From positions 1 through 43,840 of the forward strand of contig JAIQFT010000061.1 in NCBI GenBank assembly GCA_020073185.1: a DNA stretch of 43,840 bases, written 5' to 3'. This document shows, one piece after another, positions 23,922-33,000 of this stretch. A model generated the notes under the pieces. It saw nothing but the letters and a program-made list of their open reading frames with translations. It made no database searches and had not been told where the DNA came from. The first letter of the stretch is position 1; every line of letters begins with the position of its first letter. The translations under genes were made by a program, and so were the position numbers. Source of the stretch: Terriglobia bacterium (GTDB taxonomy: Bacteria; Acidobacteriota; Terriglobia; Terriglobales; Acidobacteriaceae).

Positions 23922-25907
23922 TCAATGGCCACCTGCGGCAGAGCGCCTCCGCGACGCCAGGTCCTGCGCGCTCACCTGAGCGGCCAGGGGTTTGTTCCGC
24001 AACTGCACCTGGAAGATCTCCCGGCGCCCGGCTTCGTCGGGAAGCGGGATCTCCACGATTTCATCGAAGCGGCCGGGCCGCACGATGGCCGGATCCAGCA
24101 TGTCTGCGCGGTTAGTGGCGCCCAGCACCAGCACCCCCCGCAATTCTTCCACCCCATCCATCTCGGCCAAGAACTGGCTCAGAACTCGCTCCGAGACGTG
24201 CGCGTCGGAGCCGCCGCCACCGCGGCTGGGCACCAGCGCGTCGATCTCGTCGAAGAAGATAATGCAGGGGGCCGCCTGCCGCGCCTTGCGAAAAATGTCA
24301 CGCACCGCCCGCTCCGACTCCCCCACGTACTTGGAGAGCAGCTCCGGCCCCTTGACCGAGATGAAATTCACCTTGGTTTCGCTGGCCATGGCTTTGGCCA
24401 GAAGGGTCTTGCCGCATCCCGGAGGCCCCGACAACAGGATCCCCTTGGGCGGCTTGACGCCGGCCTGATGGAACAGGTCGGGGTAGCGCAGCGGCCACTC
24501 CACCGCCTCCACCAAGCGCGTCTTGATCTCCGCCAGCCCGCCTACATCTTCCCAGCTCACGTTGGGGACATCGACAAACACCTCGCGCATGGCGGAGGGC
24601 TCGATGGTCTGCAGCGCGGCCAAGAAATCGTCCATCTCCACTTCCAGCTTGGCCAGTTGATCGTAGGGGATTCGGGCCAAGCCGAAGTCCACGTCGGGCA
24701 GGATGCGGCGCAGGCAAATCATGGCCGACTCCCGGCACAGCGCTTCCAAGTCAGCACCCACGAAACCGTGGGTGATCGCCGCCAGGTGGGGAAGATCGAC
24801 TTTGTTCCCCAGCGGCATGCCGCGGCTGTGGATCTCGAGAATCTGCTGGCGCCCTTGGCGGTCGGGAATGGGAATGGAAATCTCCCGGTCGAACCGCCCG
24901 GGCCGCCGCAGCGCCGGGTCCAGCACTTGCGGCAGGTTGGTAGCGGCGATCACGATCACTTTGCGCCGGGAGGCGAGCCCGTCCATCAGCGCCAGCAACT
25001 GCGCCACCACTCTTTTTTCCACGTCGCCCACCACCTGCTCGCGGCGGGGGGCGATGGCGTCGATTTCGTCCAGGAAGATAATGCTGGGGGCCTTGCGGTC
25101 GGCCTCCTCGAAGATTTTCCGCAGGTGCGCTTCGCTCTCGCCGTAAAACTTGTGGATGACCTCTGGGCCGCTGACGGAGAAGAAGCTGGCTTGGGTCTCG
25201 TGCGCGATGGCGCGAGCGATCAGCGTCTTGCCGCAGCCCGGTGGCCCGTACAACAGCACCCCTTTGGGGGCATCGATCCCCAGACGCTCGAACACCTCGG
25301 GGTAGCGCAGGGGAAGCTCGATCATCTCCCGGATGCGGACCAGGTAGTGCTTCAGTCCGCCAATGTCCTCGTAAGAAATCGCGCGCTCGGCGGCTCCCTG
25401 CGGCTTGGCCTTGGACATCAGCAACTGGGTGTCGGCTCCGATCAGCACTGGGCCTTTGGGTACCGTGCTCTCCACCTTGAAGTCGGCCCAGCGCGATCCG
25501 AACAACGTGGCCCGAATGCGGTTTTCCGCCAGCACCGGCAACCCGTCCAGGCGACTGCCGATGTAGTCCATATCCCGCTCCGACGGGACGATGTTGGTCG
25601 GGACCAGGACCACCCGCTCCGCCGCCGGGCAGGCAATCGGTCGTACCACGACATGTTCATCCAGCCCGATGGCCGCGTTCTCCCGCGTCAGCCCATCCAG
25701 TTGCACCTGGGACTGGCCGCGCATCTCCTTGTATGCCGGCATGGCCTTGCAGACGGTCCGGGCTTTGCCGGCGACTTCCACGATGTCTCCGACCTCCACC
25801 CGCAGCCGGAGCAGGTCCTCCGGCCCCATGCGAGCGTAGGCCCGACCCACGTCCTTGCTGAGCGCCTCGCTGACTTTCAGCTTCAGTGGCTTGTCGCCCA
25901 TTTCCAT
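23922..25907 (-). CDS. CDC48/VCP-type AAA ATPase, 3' end damaged
   Basis: The 661-residue protein has an N-terminal CDC48 domain (LKLKVSEALSKDVGRAYARM) and two AAA modules. Each has GPPGCGKT and a Walker B (IIFLDEIDA and IIFFDEIDA) plus sensor/arginine motifs (LRRPGRFDREI, VRPGRFDEIV). The second lid stops abruptly: after QDLASR the frame runs into RRSAAGGH and a stop. In another frame the expected C-terminal helix, VAIESADLEAAMEEAGRR, continues to a TGA overlapping the next ATG at 23861. A segment with the usual EGFSGAEI-type motif is missing, so a deletion with frameshift has removed the D2 lid. CDC48-like ATPases occur in other gvp clusters. Whether this version is functional is doubtful. 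Confidence 0.85.
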   Translation of the reverse strand: MEMGDKPLKLKVSEALSKDVGRAYARMGPEDLLRLRVEVGDIVEVAGKARTVCKAMPAYKEMRGQSQVQLDGLTRENAAIGLDEHVVVRPIACPAAERVVLVPTNIVPSERDMDYIGSRLDGLPVLAENRIRATLFGSRWADFKVESTVPKGPVLIGADTQLLMSKAKPQGAAERAISYEDIGGLKHYLVRIREMIELPLRYPEVFERLGIDAPKGVLLYGPPGCGKTLIARAIAHETQASFFSVSGPEVIHKFYGESEAHLRKIFEEADRKAPSIIFLDEIDAIAPRREQVVGDVEKRVVAQLLALMDGLASRRKVIVIAATNLPQVLDPALRRPGRFDREISIPIPDRQGRQQILEIHSRGMPLGNKVDLPHLAAITHGFVGADLEALCRESAMICLRRILPDVDFGLARIPYDQLAKLEVEMDDFLAALQTIEPSAMREVFVDVPNVSWEDVGGLAEIKTRLVEAVEWPLRYPDLFHQAGVKPPKGILLSGPPGCGKTLLAKAMASETKVNFISVKGPELLSKYVGESERAVRDIFRKARQAAPCIIFFDEIDALVPSRGGGGSDAHVSERVLSQFLAEMDGVEELRGVLVLGATNRADMLDPAIVRPGRFDEIVEIPLPDEAGRREIFQVQLRNKPLAAQVSAQDLASRRRSAAGGH

Positions 25908-25928
25908 GCTGCTCCCTTGGCTTTGGAA

Positions 25929-26441
25929 CTACTTCGCCCACCGGATTTCCAACACCCCGTTGTTGCAGTTGACCTGCATCTTCTCTTTCGGGACGCTGCG
26001 CGGCAGGAGAACTTCTTTGCGGTACTTCTTGTCGCCGCGCTCGGCGGCGATGGTTAGAACATCGTCCTCCAGTTCGATCTGGACATCTTCCTTGCTGATG
26101 CCGGGCAACTCGGCCAGCACCAGCAGGTGCTCCTCTTCGTCGAAGACATCCACCATCGGCTCGCGCACCTCCTGTACCTCGGTGCGCCCGGAGCTGGCAT
26201 CTCGGCGAAGATTCCCAAACGGCTCGATGCGCGGCCCCTGATCTCCCAGGCCTACTTTCACGGTGAATCCGTAGATGCCCCGGACTTGTTCTCCCGAACC
26301 GCGAATGGTCCCGGTCTTGGATACCACGCCCTGCTGTTCCAGGTCGGCCAGTTTCTCCACCAAGTCTCCCAGGCCGCGGAGGATTCCGCCTATGCCGCCT
26401 TCCAATCCGCCGTGTGTGTCTTTCTCTCTCCTCTTTTCCAC
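25929..26441 (-). CDS. Hsp20/alpha-crystallin protein, GvpH-like
   Basis: The 170-residue protein has a polar N-terminal region (GIGGILRGLGDLVEKLADLEQQG, then TVKVGLG), as in GvpH-type proteins. A C-terminal alpha-crystallin domain follows: EPMVDVFDEEEHLLVLAELPGISKEDVQIELEDDVLTIAA, then NGVLEIRWAK. It lacks the C-terminal IxI motif. A GTG start at 26441 is preceded by AAGGAGA and overlaps nothing; the upstream regulator ends 1 bp away. It probably keeps vesicle proteins soluble during assembly. Confidence 0.88.
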   Translation of the reverse strand: MEKRREKDTHGGLEGGIGGILRGLGDLVEKLADLEQQGVVSKTGTIRGSGEQVRGIYGFTVKVGLGDQGPRIEPFGNLRRDASSGRTEVQEVREPMVDVFDEEEHLLVLAELPGISKEDVQIELEDDVLTIAAERGDKKYRKEVLLPRSVPKEKMQVNCNNGVLEIRWAK

Positions 26442-27881
26442 TTAGAACTCTCCTTTTCTCGTTCTCTCAGCGGGAATGCCGTACTCTTTGAGTTTGAGGT
26501 GAATGGTCTTGTAGTCGATGTGCAGCAAGCGCGATGCCCTGGCTTTGTTGCCGCCGGTTTCCCGCATCACGCGCAGCAGAATCTCCCGCTCCAGGGCAGC
26601 GATCCTCGGTTGCACAATGTCTTTCAGGGATAAGCCGTTCCAAGGCTTCTGCCCGGCCGCCGCATAACCCGCATCGTCCTCCGAAATCGCCGCGACCTGC
26701 GGCGGAGCGGTGGGAATGGCCAGATGGTGCTCGTCGATGGTGTCATCCGCCAGAAGAACCGCCCGCCGGATCATGGAGCGCAGCTCGCGGACGTTGCCTG
26801 GCCAGTGGTAAGCCAGCAGGGCATCGGCCGCACCCTGGGTAAAGTTCTCCACCTTCTTATGCAGTTCGGCGTTGGTGAGGTTCAGAAAGCGCTGGGCCAG
26901 ATACGGGATGTCCTCGCGCCGCTCCCGCAGGGGGGGGAGTTTGATGGTGTATTCGTTCAGACGGAAGTACACATCACGGCGAAACAGACCTTGTTTGCTT
27001 TCCGCCGCCCGGTGCAGATCCTGATTGCTGGCCGCAAGAATTCGCACATCCACGGGGATGTGCTGCGTACCGCCAATGCGACAAATGGTTCTCTCCTGCA
27101 GCACGCGCAGAAGTTTGGCCTGCGATCCCAGGGGCATATTGGAAACTTCGTCCAGGAAGAAGGTTCCACCCGAGGCCATTTCGAACCTCCCAATCCGGCG
27201 GTGGTCCGCCCCGGTGTACGCCCCTTTCTCGTGTCCGAAAAGCTCGCTGTCCAGCAGCGTCTCCGGGACGGCGCCGCAGTCCACGGTCAGCAGCGGATTC
27301 TGCGAGCGGAAGCTGAGAGCGTGAGTGGCGCGCGCGACCAGTTCCTTGCCCGTTCCGGTTTCCCCCAGAATGAGCACGCTAAAGTTGGTTTTGGCTACGC
27401 GAGCGACCTCCGAGGCCAAGCGGCTGATGACGCTGCTGGGACCCATCGACTCCCGCAGCGAGGCCTCGTCTTCCACCTGTGAGGACAGGCAGCGCAGCTT
27501 GCGCTTGAGGGAGCGCTCATTCAAGGCGCGGAACACAACCCGCAGCACCTCGTGGTGCTTAAGCGGCTTCTCCAGGTAGTCGTGGGCGCCGGCCCGCATG
27601 GCGGCCACCGCTGCCCGAATCTCCGGTGTGTGAGTCATCAGAATCACCGGCAGATCCTCATCCAGCGCCTTGGCTGCCTTCAGGGCCTGCATCCCGTCCA
27701 TGTCCGGCAATCTGGAAGCCAGGATCAGCGTGTCGGGAACCTCGGAGCGGATTTTCTCCAGCCCAGCTTCCCCGGTGTGGGCGATGACCGCGGTTAGGCC
27801 TTCGCGCCGCATGTACTCGGAAAGCAGGCTGCACGCCTCCGCTTGCTCGTCCACAATCAAAATCTTGCTTCCCGCAGGCAT
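26442..27881 (-). CDS. NtrC-type sigma-54 activator with degenerate receiver domain
   Basis: The protein is about 479 residues from the ATG at 27881. It is built as receiver, AAA+ sigma-54 interaction domain (Walker A GETGTGKE, GAYTGA loop in place of GAFTGA, Walker B GTFFLDEV) and a Fis-type HTH (NKARASRLLHIDYKTIHLKLKEYG). In the receiver, the phospho-acceptor position reads LILASRLPDMDG where a normal receiver has Asp two residues before RLP; here it is Ala. The conserved Thr and Lys (LMTHTPE, YLEKPL) remain. It is therefore a pseudo-receiver that cannot be phosphorylated in the usual way. Encoded at the head of the gvp operon, it probably activates gvp transcription, perhaps at the element upstream of gvpA. 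Confidence 0.88.
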   Translation of the reverse strand: MPAGSKILIVDEQAEACSLLSEYMRREGLTAVIAHTGEAGLEKIRSEVPDTLILASRLPDMDGMQALKAAKALDEDLPVILMTHTPEIRAAVAAMRAGAHDYLEKPLKHHEVLRVVFRALNERSLKRKLRCLSSQVEDEASLRESMGPSSVISRLASEVARVAKTNFSVLILGETGTGKELVARATHALSFRSQNPLLTVDCGAVPETLLDSELFGHEKGAYTGADHRRIGRFEMASGGTFFLDEVSNMPLGSQAKLLRVLQERTICRIGGTQHIPVDVRILAASNQDLHRAAESKQGLFRRDVYFRLNEYTIKLPPLRERREDIPYLAQRFLNLTNAELHKKVENFTQGAADALLAYHWPGNVRELRSMIRRAVLLADDTIDEHHLAIPTAPPQVAAISEDDAGYAAAGQKPWNGLSLKDIVQPRIAALEREILLRVMRETGGNKARASRLLHIDYKTIHLKLKEYGIPAERTRKGEF

Positions 27882-27904
27882 GATGGCGTTCTGTCTCCCA
27901 ACTT

Positions 27905-28555
27905 CTAAAGATGGCAAATGGTGCGAACTACTCGGATGTCCTTGGCCAGGCAGGACTCCACCGAGTGCAGCATCCCCAGCAAAAGCAGGCCGGTTTCACC
28001 CTTCCGCAGCGTGGCGTTGATCCTGGCTCCGAGGTACTGGTCGCGCCGCTGGAGCAAGGAATCTTGCACACTCCTTCCCCGAGGCGGGACCTGCGCCGGG
28101 ACTTTCGACCGCGGTACGGAGAAGGCTTGCTGCAGGAGCTGATACTCCTCGACCAGCAACTCGGGTGATTCCGTGCCCATGATGGTGGCGCCCTTTTCCT
28201 TCAGCTTCAACAGCAGTTGATGGTTGCGGCTCCCCGCCTTGGCCAGCTCGCTGACGATTTCCAACTCGTGGCCGCACACCGGCAACCCGTCCTGGTAGAC
28301 ACGAACCCGCTCGTAGGAAAGTGCCAGGCTCTCCAGGGTCTGTTCGATATGGGACCACAGCTCGTTGACCAGCTTGAGGTTGCGCGCCCAGTTCTTTTTG
28401 CCCAGCTTCGCCACTTTCAGGCGCTGGATTGGCTCGCTGAGCGCTCCCAAGTCGGCTTGGGTGTGAATGATGGGAATCAGGATCAGAGTGCGCTGGCCCG
28501 CTGGGGTGGGGGGGTCGGGAGGCAAATTGGCTTTTTTTCTCCATGTTTCGCGCAA
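27905..28555 (-). CDS. conserved hypothetical protein at the start of the gas vesicle cluster
   Basis: This protein of about 216 residues starts at a doubtful TTG. Recognisable features are an N-terminal strand RTLILIPIIHTQADLGALSE, a helical middle (LGKKNWARNLKLVNELWSHIEQTL), VRVYQDGLPVCGHELEI, and a C-terminal GETGLLLLGMLHSVESCLAKDIRV. I recall related bacterial and archaeal proteins beginning with the PIIHT pattern but cannot name a function. The final segment resembles the end of TraB-type folds only weakly. It lies just upstream of the sigma-54 activator on the same strand and is the probable first gene of the cluster. Confidence 0.62.
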   Translation of the reverse strand: MRETWRKKANLPPDPPTPAGQRTLILIPIIHTQADLGALSEPIQRLKVAKLGKKNWARNLKLVNELWSHIEQTLESLALSYERVRVYQDGLPVCGHELEIVSELAKAGSRNHQLLLKLKEKGATIMGTESPELLVEEYQLLQQAFSVPRSKVPAQVPPRGRSVQDSLLQRRDQYLGARINATLRKGETGLLLLGMLHSVESCLAKDIRVVRTICHL

Positions 28556-29166
28556 GGTATGTGTATCTCTGGAGCGTACCGCAGAAGAGAGGGGAGCAAC
28601 GGCGGCAGGGAGTGTTTTGTTAAGCCCTCAGTGCCAAACTGGGTCGAGTTTCAAATTAGGACCAGCCGTTGTCATCGCTTGGCATCCGGCGACCATTTCG
28701 GAAATCGCCACGCCGAGCGCGTAGTGTTGGCCGCGCTGTGATCTCGCTCCCCAGCCCAGGATCAAAAAAAGGAAGGCGGCAGGTTTGCCGCCTTTCCTTC
28801 CGTCGCAGCCGCATCCCCCTTGCGGTCGCGATTGAACTTGATTGTCCAGCGCCGGACCTTACGACCTCCTAGCAAAGCAATTGGCATTCCAATTTGGAGC
28901 GAGGTAAGTCCATTAGCTAATATCGACTTACGCTGGCGGTTTGAAATGATTCCACGAACAACTGCAAAGCTTTGCGACTCTGAACTGGCATTTGCCCAAA
29001 GACCGCTTCGCACCTGGGGGACTAGTCTAACGGCGCAGATTTGGGAAATTGACGAAGCTCGGGAGGGAATCAGTGCCCGATGAGGTTGAGACTCCGCGAT
29101 GCTGGTCCAACGTCCACCGCTGATTTCTGTAAACGTGTGCAGCGGCGGTGTTTATCAGCGGAGCGG
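28556..29166. other. non-coding interval between gas vesicle and polysaccharide regions
   Basis: These 611 bp contain the terminator at 28764-28799 and no gene I can support. Short frames on both strands lack ribosome sites and protein features. The gvp cluster promoter should lie near 28560-28650, but no convincing box was found. Confidence 0.55.
28764..28799 (-). terminator. rho-independent terminator of the ABC permease transcript
   Basis: On the - strand a GC-rich stem (GGCGGC with GCCGCC, extended by GGAAA/TTTCC-type pairs) is followed by seven T. It lies 368 bp after the permease stop and before the gas vesicle cluster, separating the two same-strand transcripts. Confidence 0.85.
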
Positions 29167-30045
29167 TCAAACAATGTCGGCGAAAGTGCGTTCCACACGA
29201 CGGAAGTAGTGCAGGCCAGCGATCAGCAAAAGCAGCACGACGCCGACGGAGATGCCGAGCATGATGCCGGGTTTGTCGCCGCGGCCAAGTAGCGCCCATC
29301 GAAAACCCTCGACCACGCCGGCCATGGGATTGAGCCCCAAGACCCAGCGCCAGCGCGCCGGAACCACGGAGCTGGGATAGCCCACGGGTGTGGCCAACAT
29401 CCAGAATTGAACGAGAAATCCGAGCGTGTACTGGACGTCACGATAGCGAACGTTAACGGCGGAGAGCCAAATGCCGGCGGTCAATGCGGTGAGCACGGCG
29501 AGCAGCACAAACAGCGGGAGAAGGAACACGCCGTAGCCGGGCGGGACGCGATAGTACACCATCATGCCGAGCAGCAGGACGAAGGCGATGGCGAAGTCGA
29601 GCAGGCCGGCAATAACGGAGGCGATGGGAATCACCAGGCGCGGGAAATAAACCTTGCTGATGAGGTTCTGGCTTTGCACCAGGCTGTTGCTGGATTGTCC
29701 GAGTCCAAAGGCGAACAGTTGCCAGGGCAGGAGGCCGCAGAAGGCGAAGATTGGATAAGGCACCGGCACCGGGACTTTAGCGACGCGTCCGAACAGAAAG
29801 GTGAAGATGACCATGAGAAACAGCGGTTGCAGAAGGGCCCAAGTGGCGCCGAGCGCAGTCTGCTTGTAGCGCACCTTGATGTCGCGCCAAGCGAGGAAAT
29901 AGAGCAGCTCGCGGTTTTCCCAAAGCTCGCGCAGGTTGACCGCCGAGAGGCCCCGGGATGGGGCGATCAGGGTGACTGTGGGGGCAGCGGCGCCGCGATT
30001 CGGCGCTTGGCTGAATTTCGCTGCGCTCAGGCCGGGGGCCGACAC
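29167..30045 (-). CDS. ABC-2 polysaccharide export permease (Wzm/TagG-like)
   Basis: The 292-residue permease has a cytoplasmic amphipathic start (NLRELWENRELLYFLAWRDIKVRYKQTALGATWALLQPLFLM), then six hydrophobic segments. It has the typical PVPYPIFAFCGLLPWQLF and NPMAGVVEGFRWALLG motifs of ABC-2 exporters for O-antigen or teichoic-acid-like glycans. The GTG at 30045 with GGAGG upstream is chosen; this overlaps the preceding fusion gene by 19 bp and discards a basic, non-homologous extension. No ATP-binding subunit is encoded in the window, which is unusual for this family. Confidence 0.83.
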   Translation of the reverse strand: MSAPGLSAAKFSQAPNRGAAAPTVTLIAPSRGLSAVNLRELWENRELLYFLAWRDIKVRYKQTALGATWALLQPLFLMVIFTFLFGRVAKVPVPVPYPIFAFCGLLPWQLFAFGLGQSSNSLVQSQNLISKVYFPRLVIPIASVIAGLLDFAIAFVLLLGMMVYYRVPPGYGVFLLPLFVLLAVLTALTAGIWLSAVNVRYRDVQYTLGFLVQFWMLATPVGYPSSVVPARWRWVLGLNPMAGVVEGFRWALLGRGDKPGIMLGISVGVVLLLLIAGLHYFRRVERTFADIV

Positions 30046-33000
30046 AGGACCTCCTCGAGCCGATGGCGGAATGCGGAAAAAGAAAAGTTGGTTTCGAGTC
30101 GACGCAGTCCGGCGCGACCCATGGCTTGGCGGAGGGCTTCGTCGCTGAGCAGGGCGGTGATGGCGAGCTCCAAGCTGCGGGCGTCGCCAGGGGCAGTGAG
30201 CAGGCCGCTCTCGCCGTCCACGATGACCTCTGGAACGGCGGCGGCGCGCGCGCCGATGCACGGCTTTGCGTACTGCATGGCCTCCAGGAAAACGATGCCG
30301 AACCCCTCTTTCAGGCTGGGGAGGACGAAAACGTCGCATGCCTGGTAATAGAGCGGCAAGTCCTCCTCCGAAACGCGGCCGGTGAACCTCACTCTATCAT
30401 CGAGGCGGAGTTGGGCTGCAAGCCGTTGCAGGCGGGCGCGGTCTCTGCCCTCGCCCACTACCACGAGGAAAACATCGGGCGCCTGCTTAAGCACCGCCGG
30501 CATGGACTCCAGGATGAGGTCAATCCTCTTATAAAACTCGGTCTCGTGGAGGCGCGAGACGCTCAGCAGCATGCGACCGGCAGGCAGGCCGAGCCGGGCG
30601 CGTGCGTCGCCAGCATCGGCTCCGCCATAAAAAGGATCGAGCGTGTCAGGAAAGGTGGTGAAGGACAGCCCGTTGACCTGATTATGCAGGCGCATCTCGT
30701 CGCGGGTAAAGTCGCTGACGGTCAACACTTCATTCAACTGCCGCACGCCCCAGCGCTGCAAGAGGGAGAGCGGCTTCCACACCTCAATGCCGTGCACGAC
30801 GAGGATGAAATCCACCGCCGTGGCAGAGACCTTCATGAGCGGCAACACCGGGCAGAAGTTGACGTGGCCAATGATAGCGGTGGTGGCGCGGGAGGCGGCG
30901 CGCACGGCAGCGCTCACGAATTGAGTCGAGTTGCGCTGGAACGACCGGTAGGCGACCGCCTCGGGATCGAAGTAGGGAGACTCGCAATGGGCACGACGGC
31001 GGTCGTTGAGCACCAGCAACTCGACAGGCCAGCGGCGCGCAACGGCGATGCCGTCGAGCGCCTTGACCAGGGAGCGGTTGAAGGTCTGGATGCCGCCGAA
31101 GGCGTCGAGCAGATCGGTGAGCAGCACCAGCACGTGTTGCTGTCCGGCGCGGAGCGCGCCGCGCCTCATCCCGCCGGGCCCGGTGCTGCGCGCCGGCGCA
31201 GGTGCGGGCAGGGATGCCGGGGCCACTTCCGCCGGAGCACGTAAAGAAACCGCAGGCACCGCAGCAGCGCGGGCGGCCGCGACCGGTTGCTCGGCTTCCA
31301 TAGCACGCGTCAACACCGACAGCGCCCATGGCCGCGACCAGTGCACTCGGCCCTGGCGAAACTGCGCCCACAGTTCTTGCACGGCGTGCGATTCAAACAA
31401 CCGACGCGCCTGCACATCGGCTTCGAGGGAGCCGCGATCGGAGCGCAACCATTCGCCGAACGGGAAACTGAAGCCCTGCTTGGGACGGTCCCACACACTC
31501 TGCGGCAAACGGTCGCCCAAGGCTTTTACCAACAGGGGCTTCGGCGTGTGCCCTTGCAGCCGACGCCGAGCAGGGACGCCAAGCACGTACTCGACGACAC
31601 AATTATCGAGGTAAGGAACACGCGCCTCGATGGAGTGGCTCATACTCATGAAATCCGTGTCTTTGAGCAACTGGTTCTGCAGATAGTGGTGGAACTCGAG
31701 GCTGACCATGAAATCGGCAAAGCTGGTGTCGGGCGTCTGGTGGGATGCGGGGATGCAGAGGCCGAGATCGCGCACCTCGCGCTCGGTGATGCCGAGAAAT
31801 TGTTGGATTTGCTGCGGGGCGAAGAGCCCGCGGATTAGGAGGTACATGTTCTCCCAGGTGGGTCGGTTTAAGTAGGTGAGCCGTTCGCGGCGCCCGTAGG
31901 GAATGCCGACGTTGTAGGCGGTGCGGACGATGCGCGAGCGCAGGGGTTTGGGGATGCGCGCCATCACCTGGGAGATGCGCCCGACGGAGGCGGCTTGCCG
32001 CAGATGTTGATATCCGAGAAAGATTTCGTCGGCGCCGGTGCCGGCGAAAACCACGGTCAGCCCCAGCGCCTTTGCCGCCTTGGAGACGAAGTAGGCATTT
32101 ACGCCGTCCACCGTGGGCTGGTCCATGGCGCCGAAGATGCGGGGTAATTCCTGGAAGAAATCGCCCTGCGTGAGGCGGACTTCGCCATGTTGCGTGCCGT
32201 ACTTGCGGGCCACGGCGCGCGCATAGAGGGACTCGTCGTACTCAGGCTCCTCGAAGGTGAGAGTAACGGTCTTGACCGGACGCTGTCCGGCCAGGCTGGC
32301 CAAGGCCACCAGGGCTGAGGAGTCAATGCCGCCGCTGAGAAAGATTCCCAGGGGAACGTCGCTGACCGAGTGGGCACGGACGGAGTCGGTCAGTAAGCGC
32401 AGGACACGGTCCTCCCCTTTGTCCGCTTCTTTGCGATTACGGAAACACTGGCCCAGGTCCCAGTACTGGCGCACACGAATCTTGCCGTCCTCGGTGGCGA
32501 GCAGGTGCGCGGCAGGCAAGGCGCATACGCCACGCACCGTGGTCAGCGGCAGCGGTACGGATCCCAATTGCAGGAAACGCACCATGGCCTCGAGATCATG
32601 CCGCTGCGGAACAAGACCGCTGGCCAGCAGCGAGCGGACCTCGGAGGCGAACAGCAGGCGCTCATCGTCAGCAAAGTAGTAAAGCGGCTTGATACCGAAG
32701 CGGTCCTTGGCGAGCAGCAGCGCGGGCCGGGCGCCGGTCCGCAGCACGGCGAAAGCAAACATGCCGTGCAGGCGAGGGATCAAATCCTCGCCCCACTCTT
32801 CGTAACCGTGGAGCAGCACTTCGGTGTCGGATTCGGAGCGGAAGGAGTAGCCGCGCCCGATCAGTTCGGCGCGCAATTCGCGAAAATTGTAAATCTCGCC
32901 GTTGTAGGTGATCCAGGTGCGGCCGTCGTGGCTGCCCATCGGCATGCGCGCCTTTTCCGACAGGTCGAGGATGGAGAGACGGCGCGTGCCCAGCACCGCC

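Noticed and set aside
23604-26057. A very long + strand open frame of 817 codons opposite the CDC48-type gene
   Set aside because: The - strand frame carries both AAA modules with Walker and sensor motifs. The + frame is low-complexity His/Gln/Gly-rich antisense with no recognisable domain.
28631-28636. TGGCAC on the - strand, a perfect -24 half of a sigma-54 promoter near the gas vesicle cluster start
   Set aside because: The -12 GC does not fall at the required spacing (it is 2 bp too close), so I do not call a promoter.
28762-29013. Open frame of 83 codons on the - strand in the interval after the permease
   Set aside because: It overlaps the terminator hairpin, has no ribosome site and no protein features.
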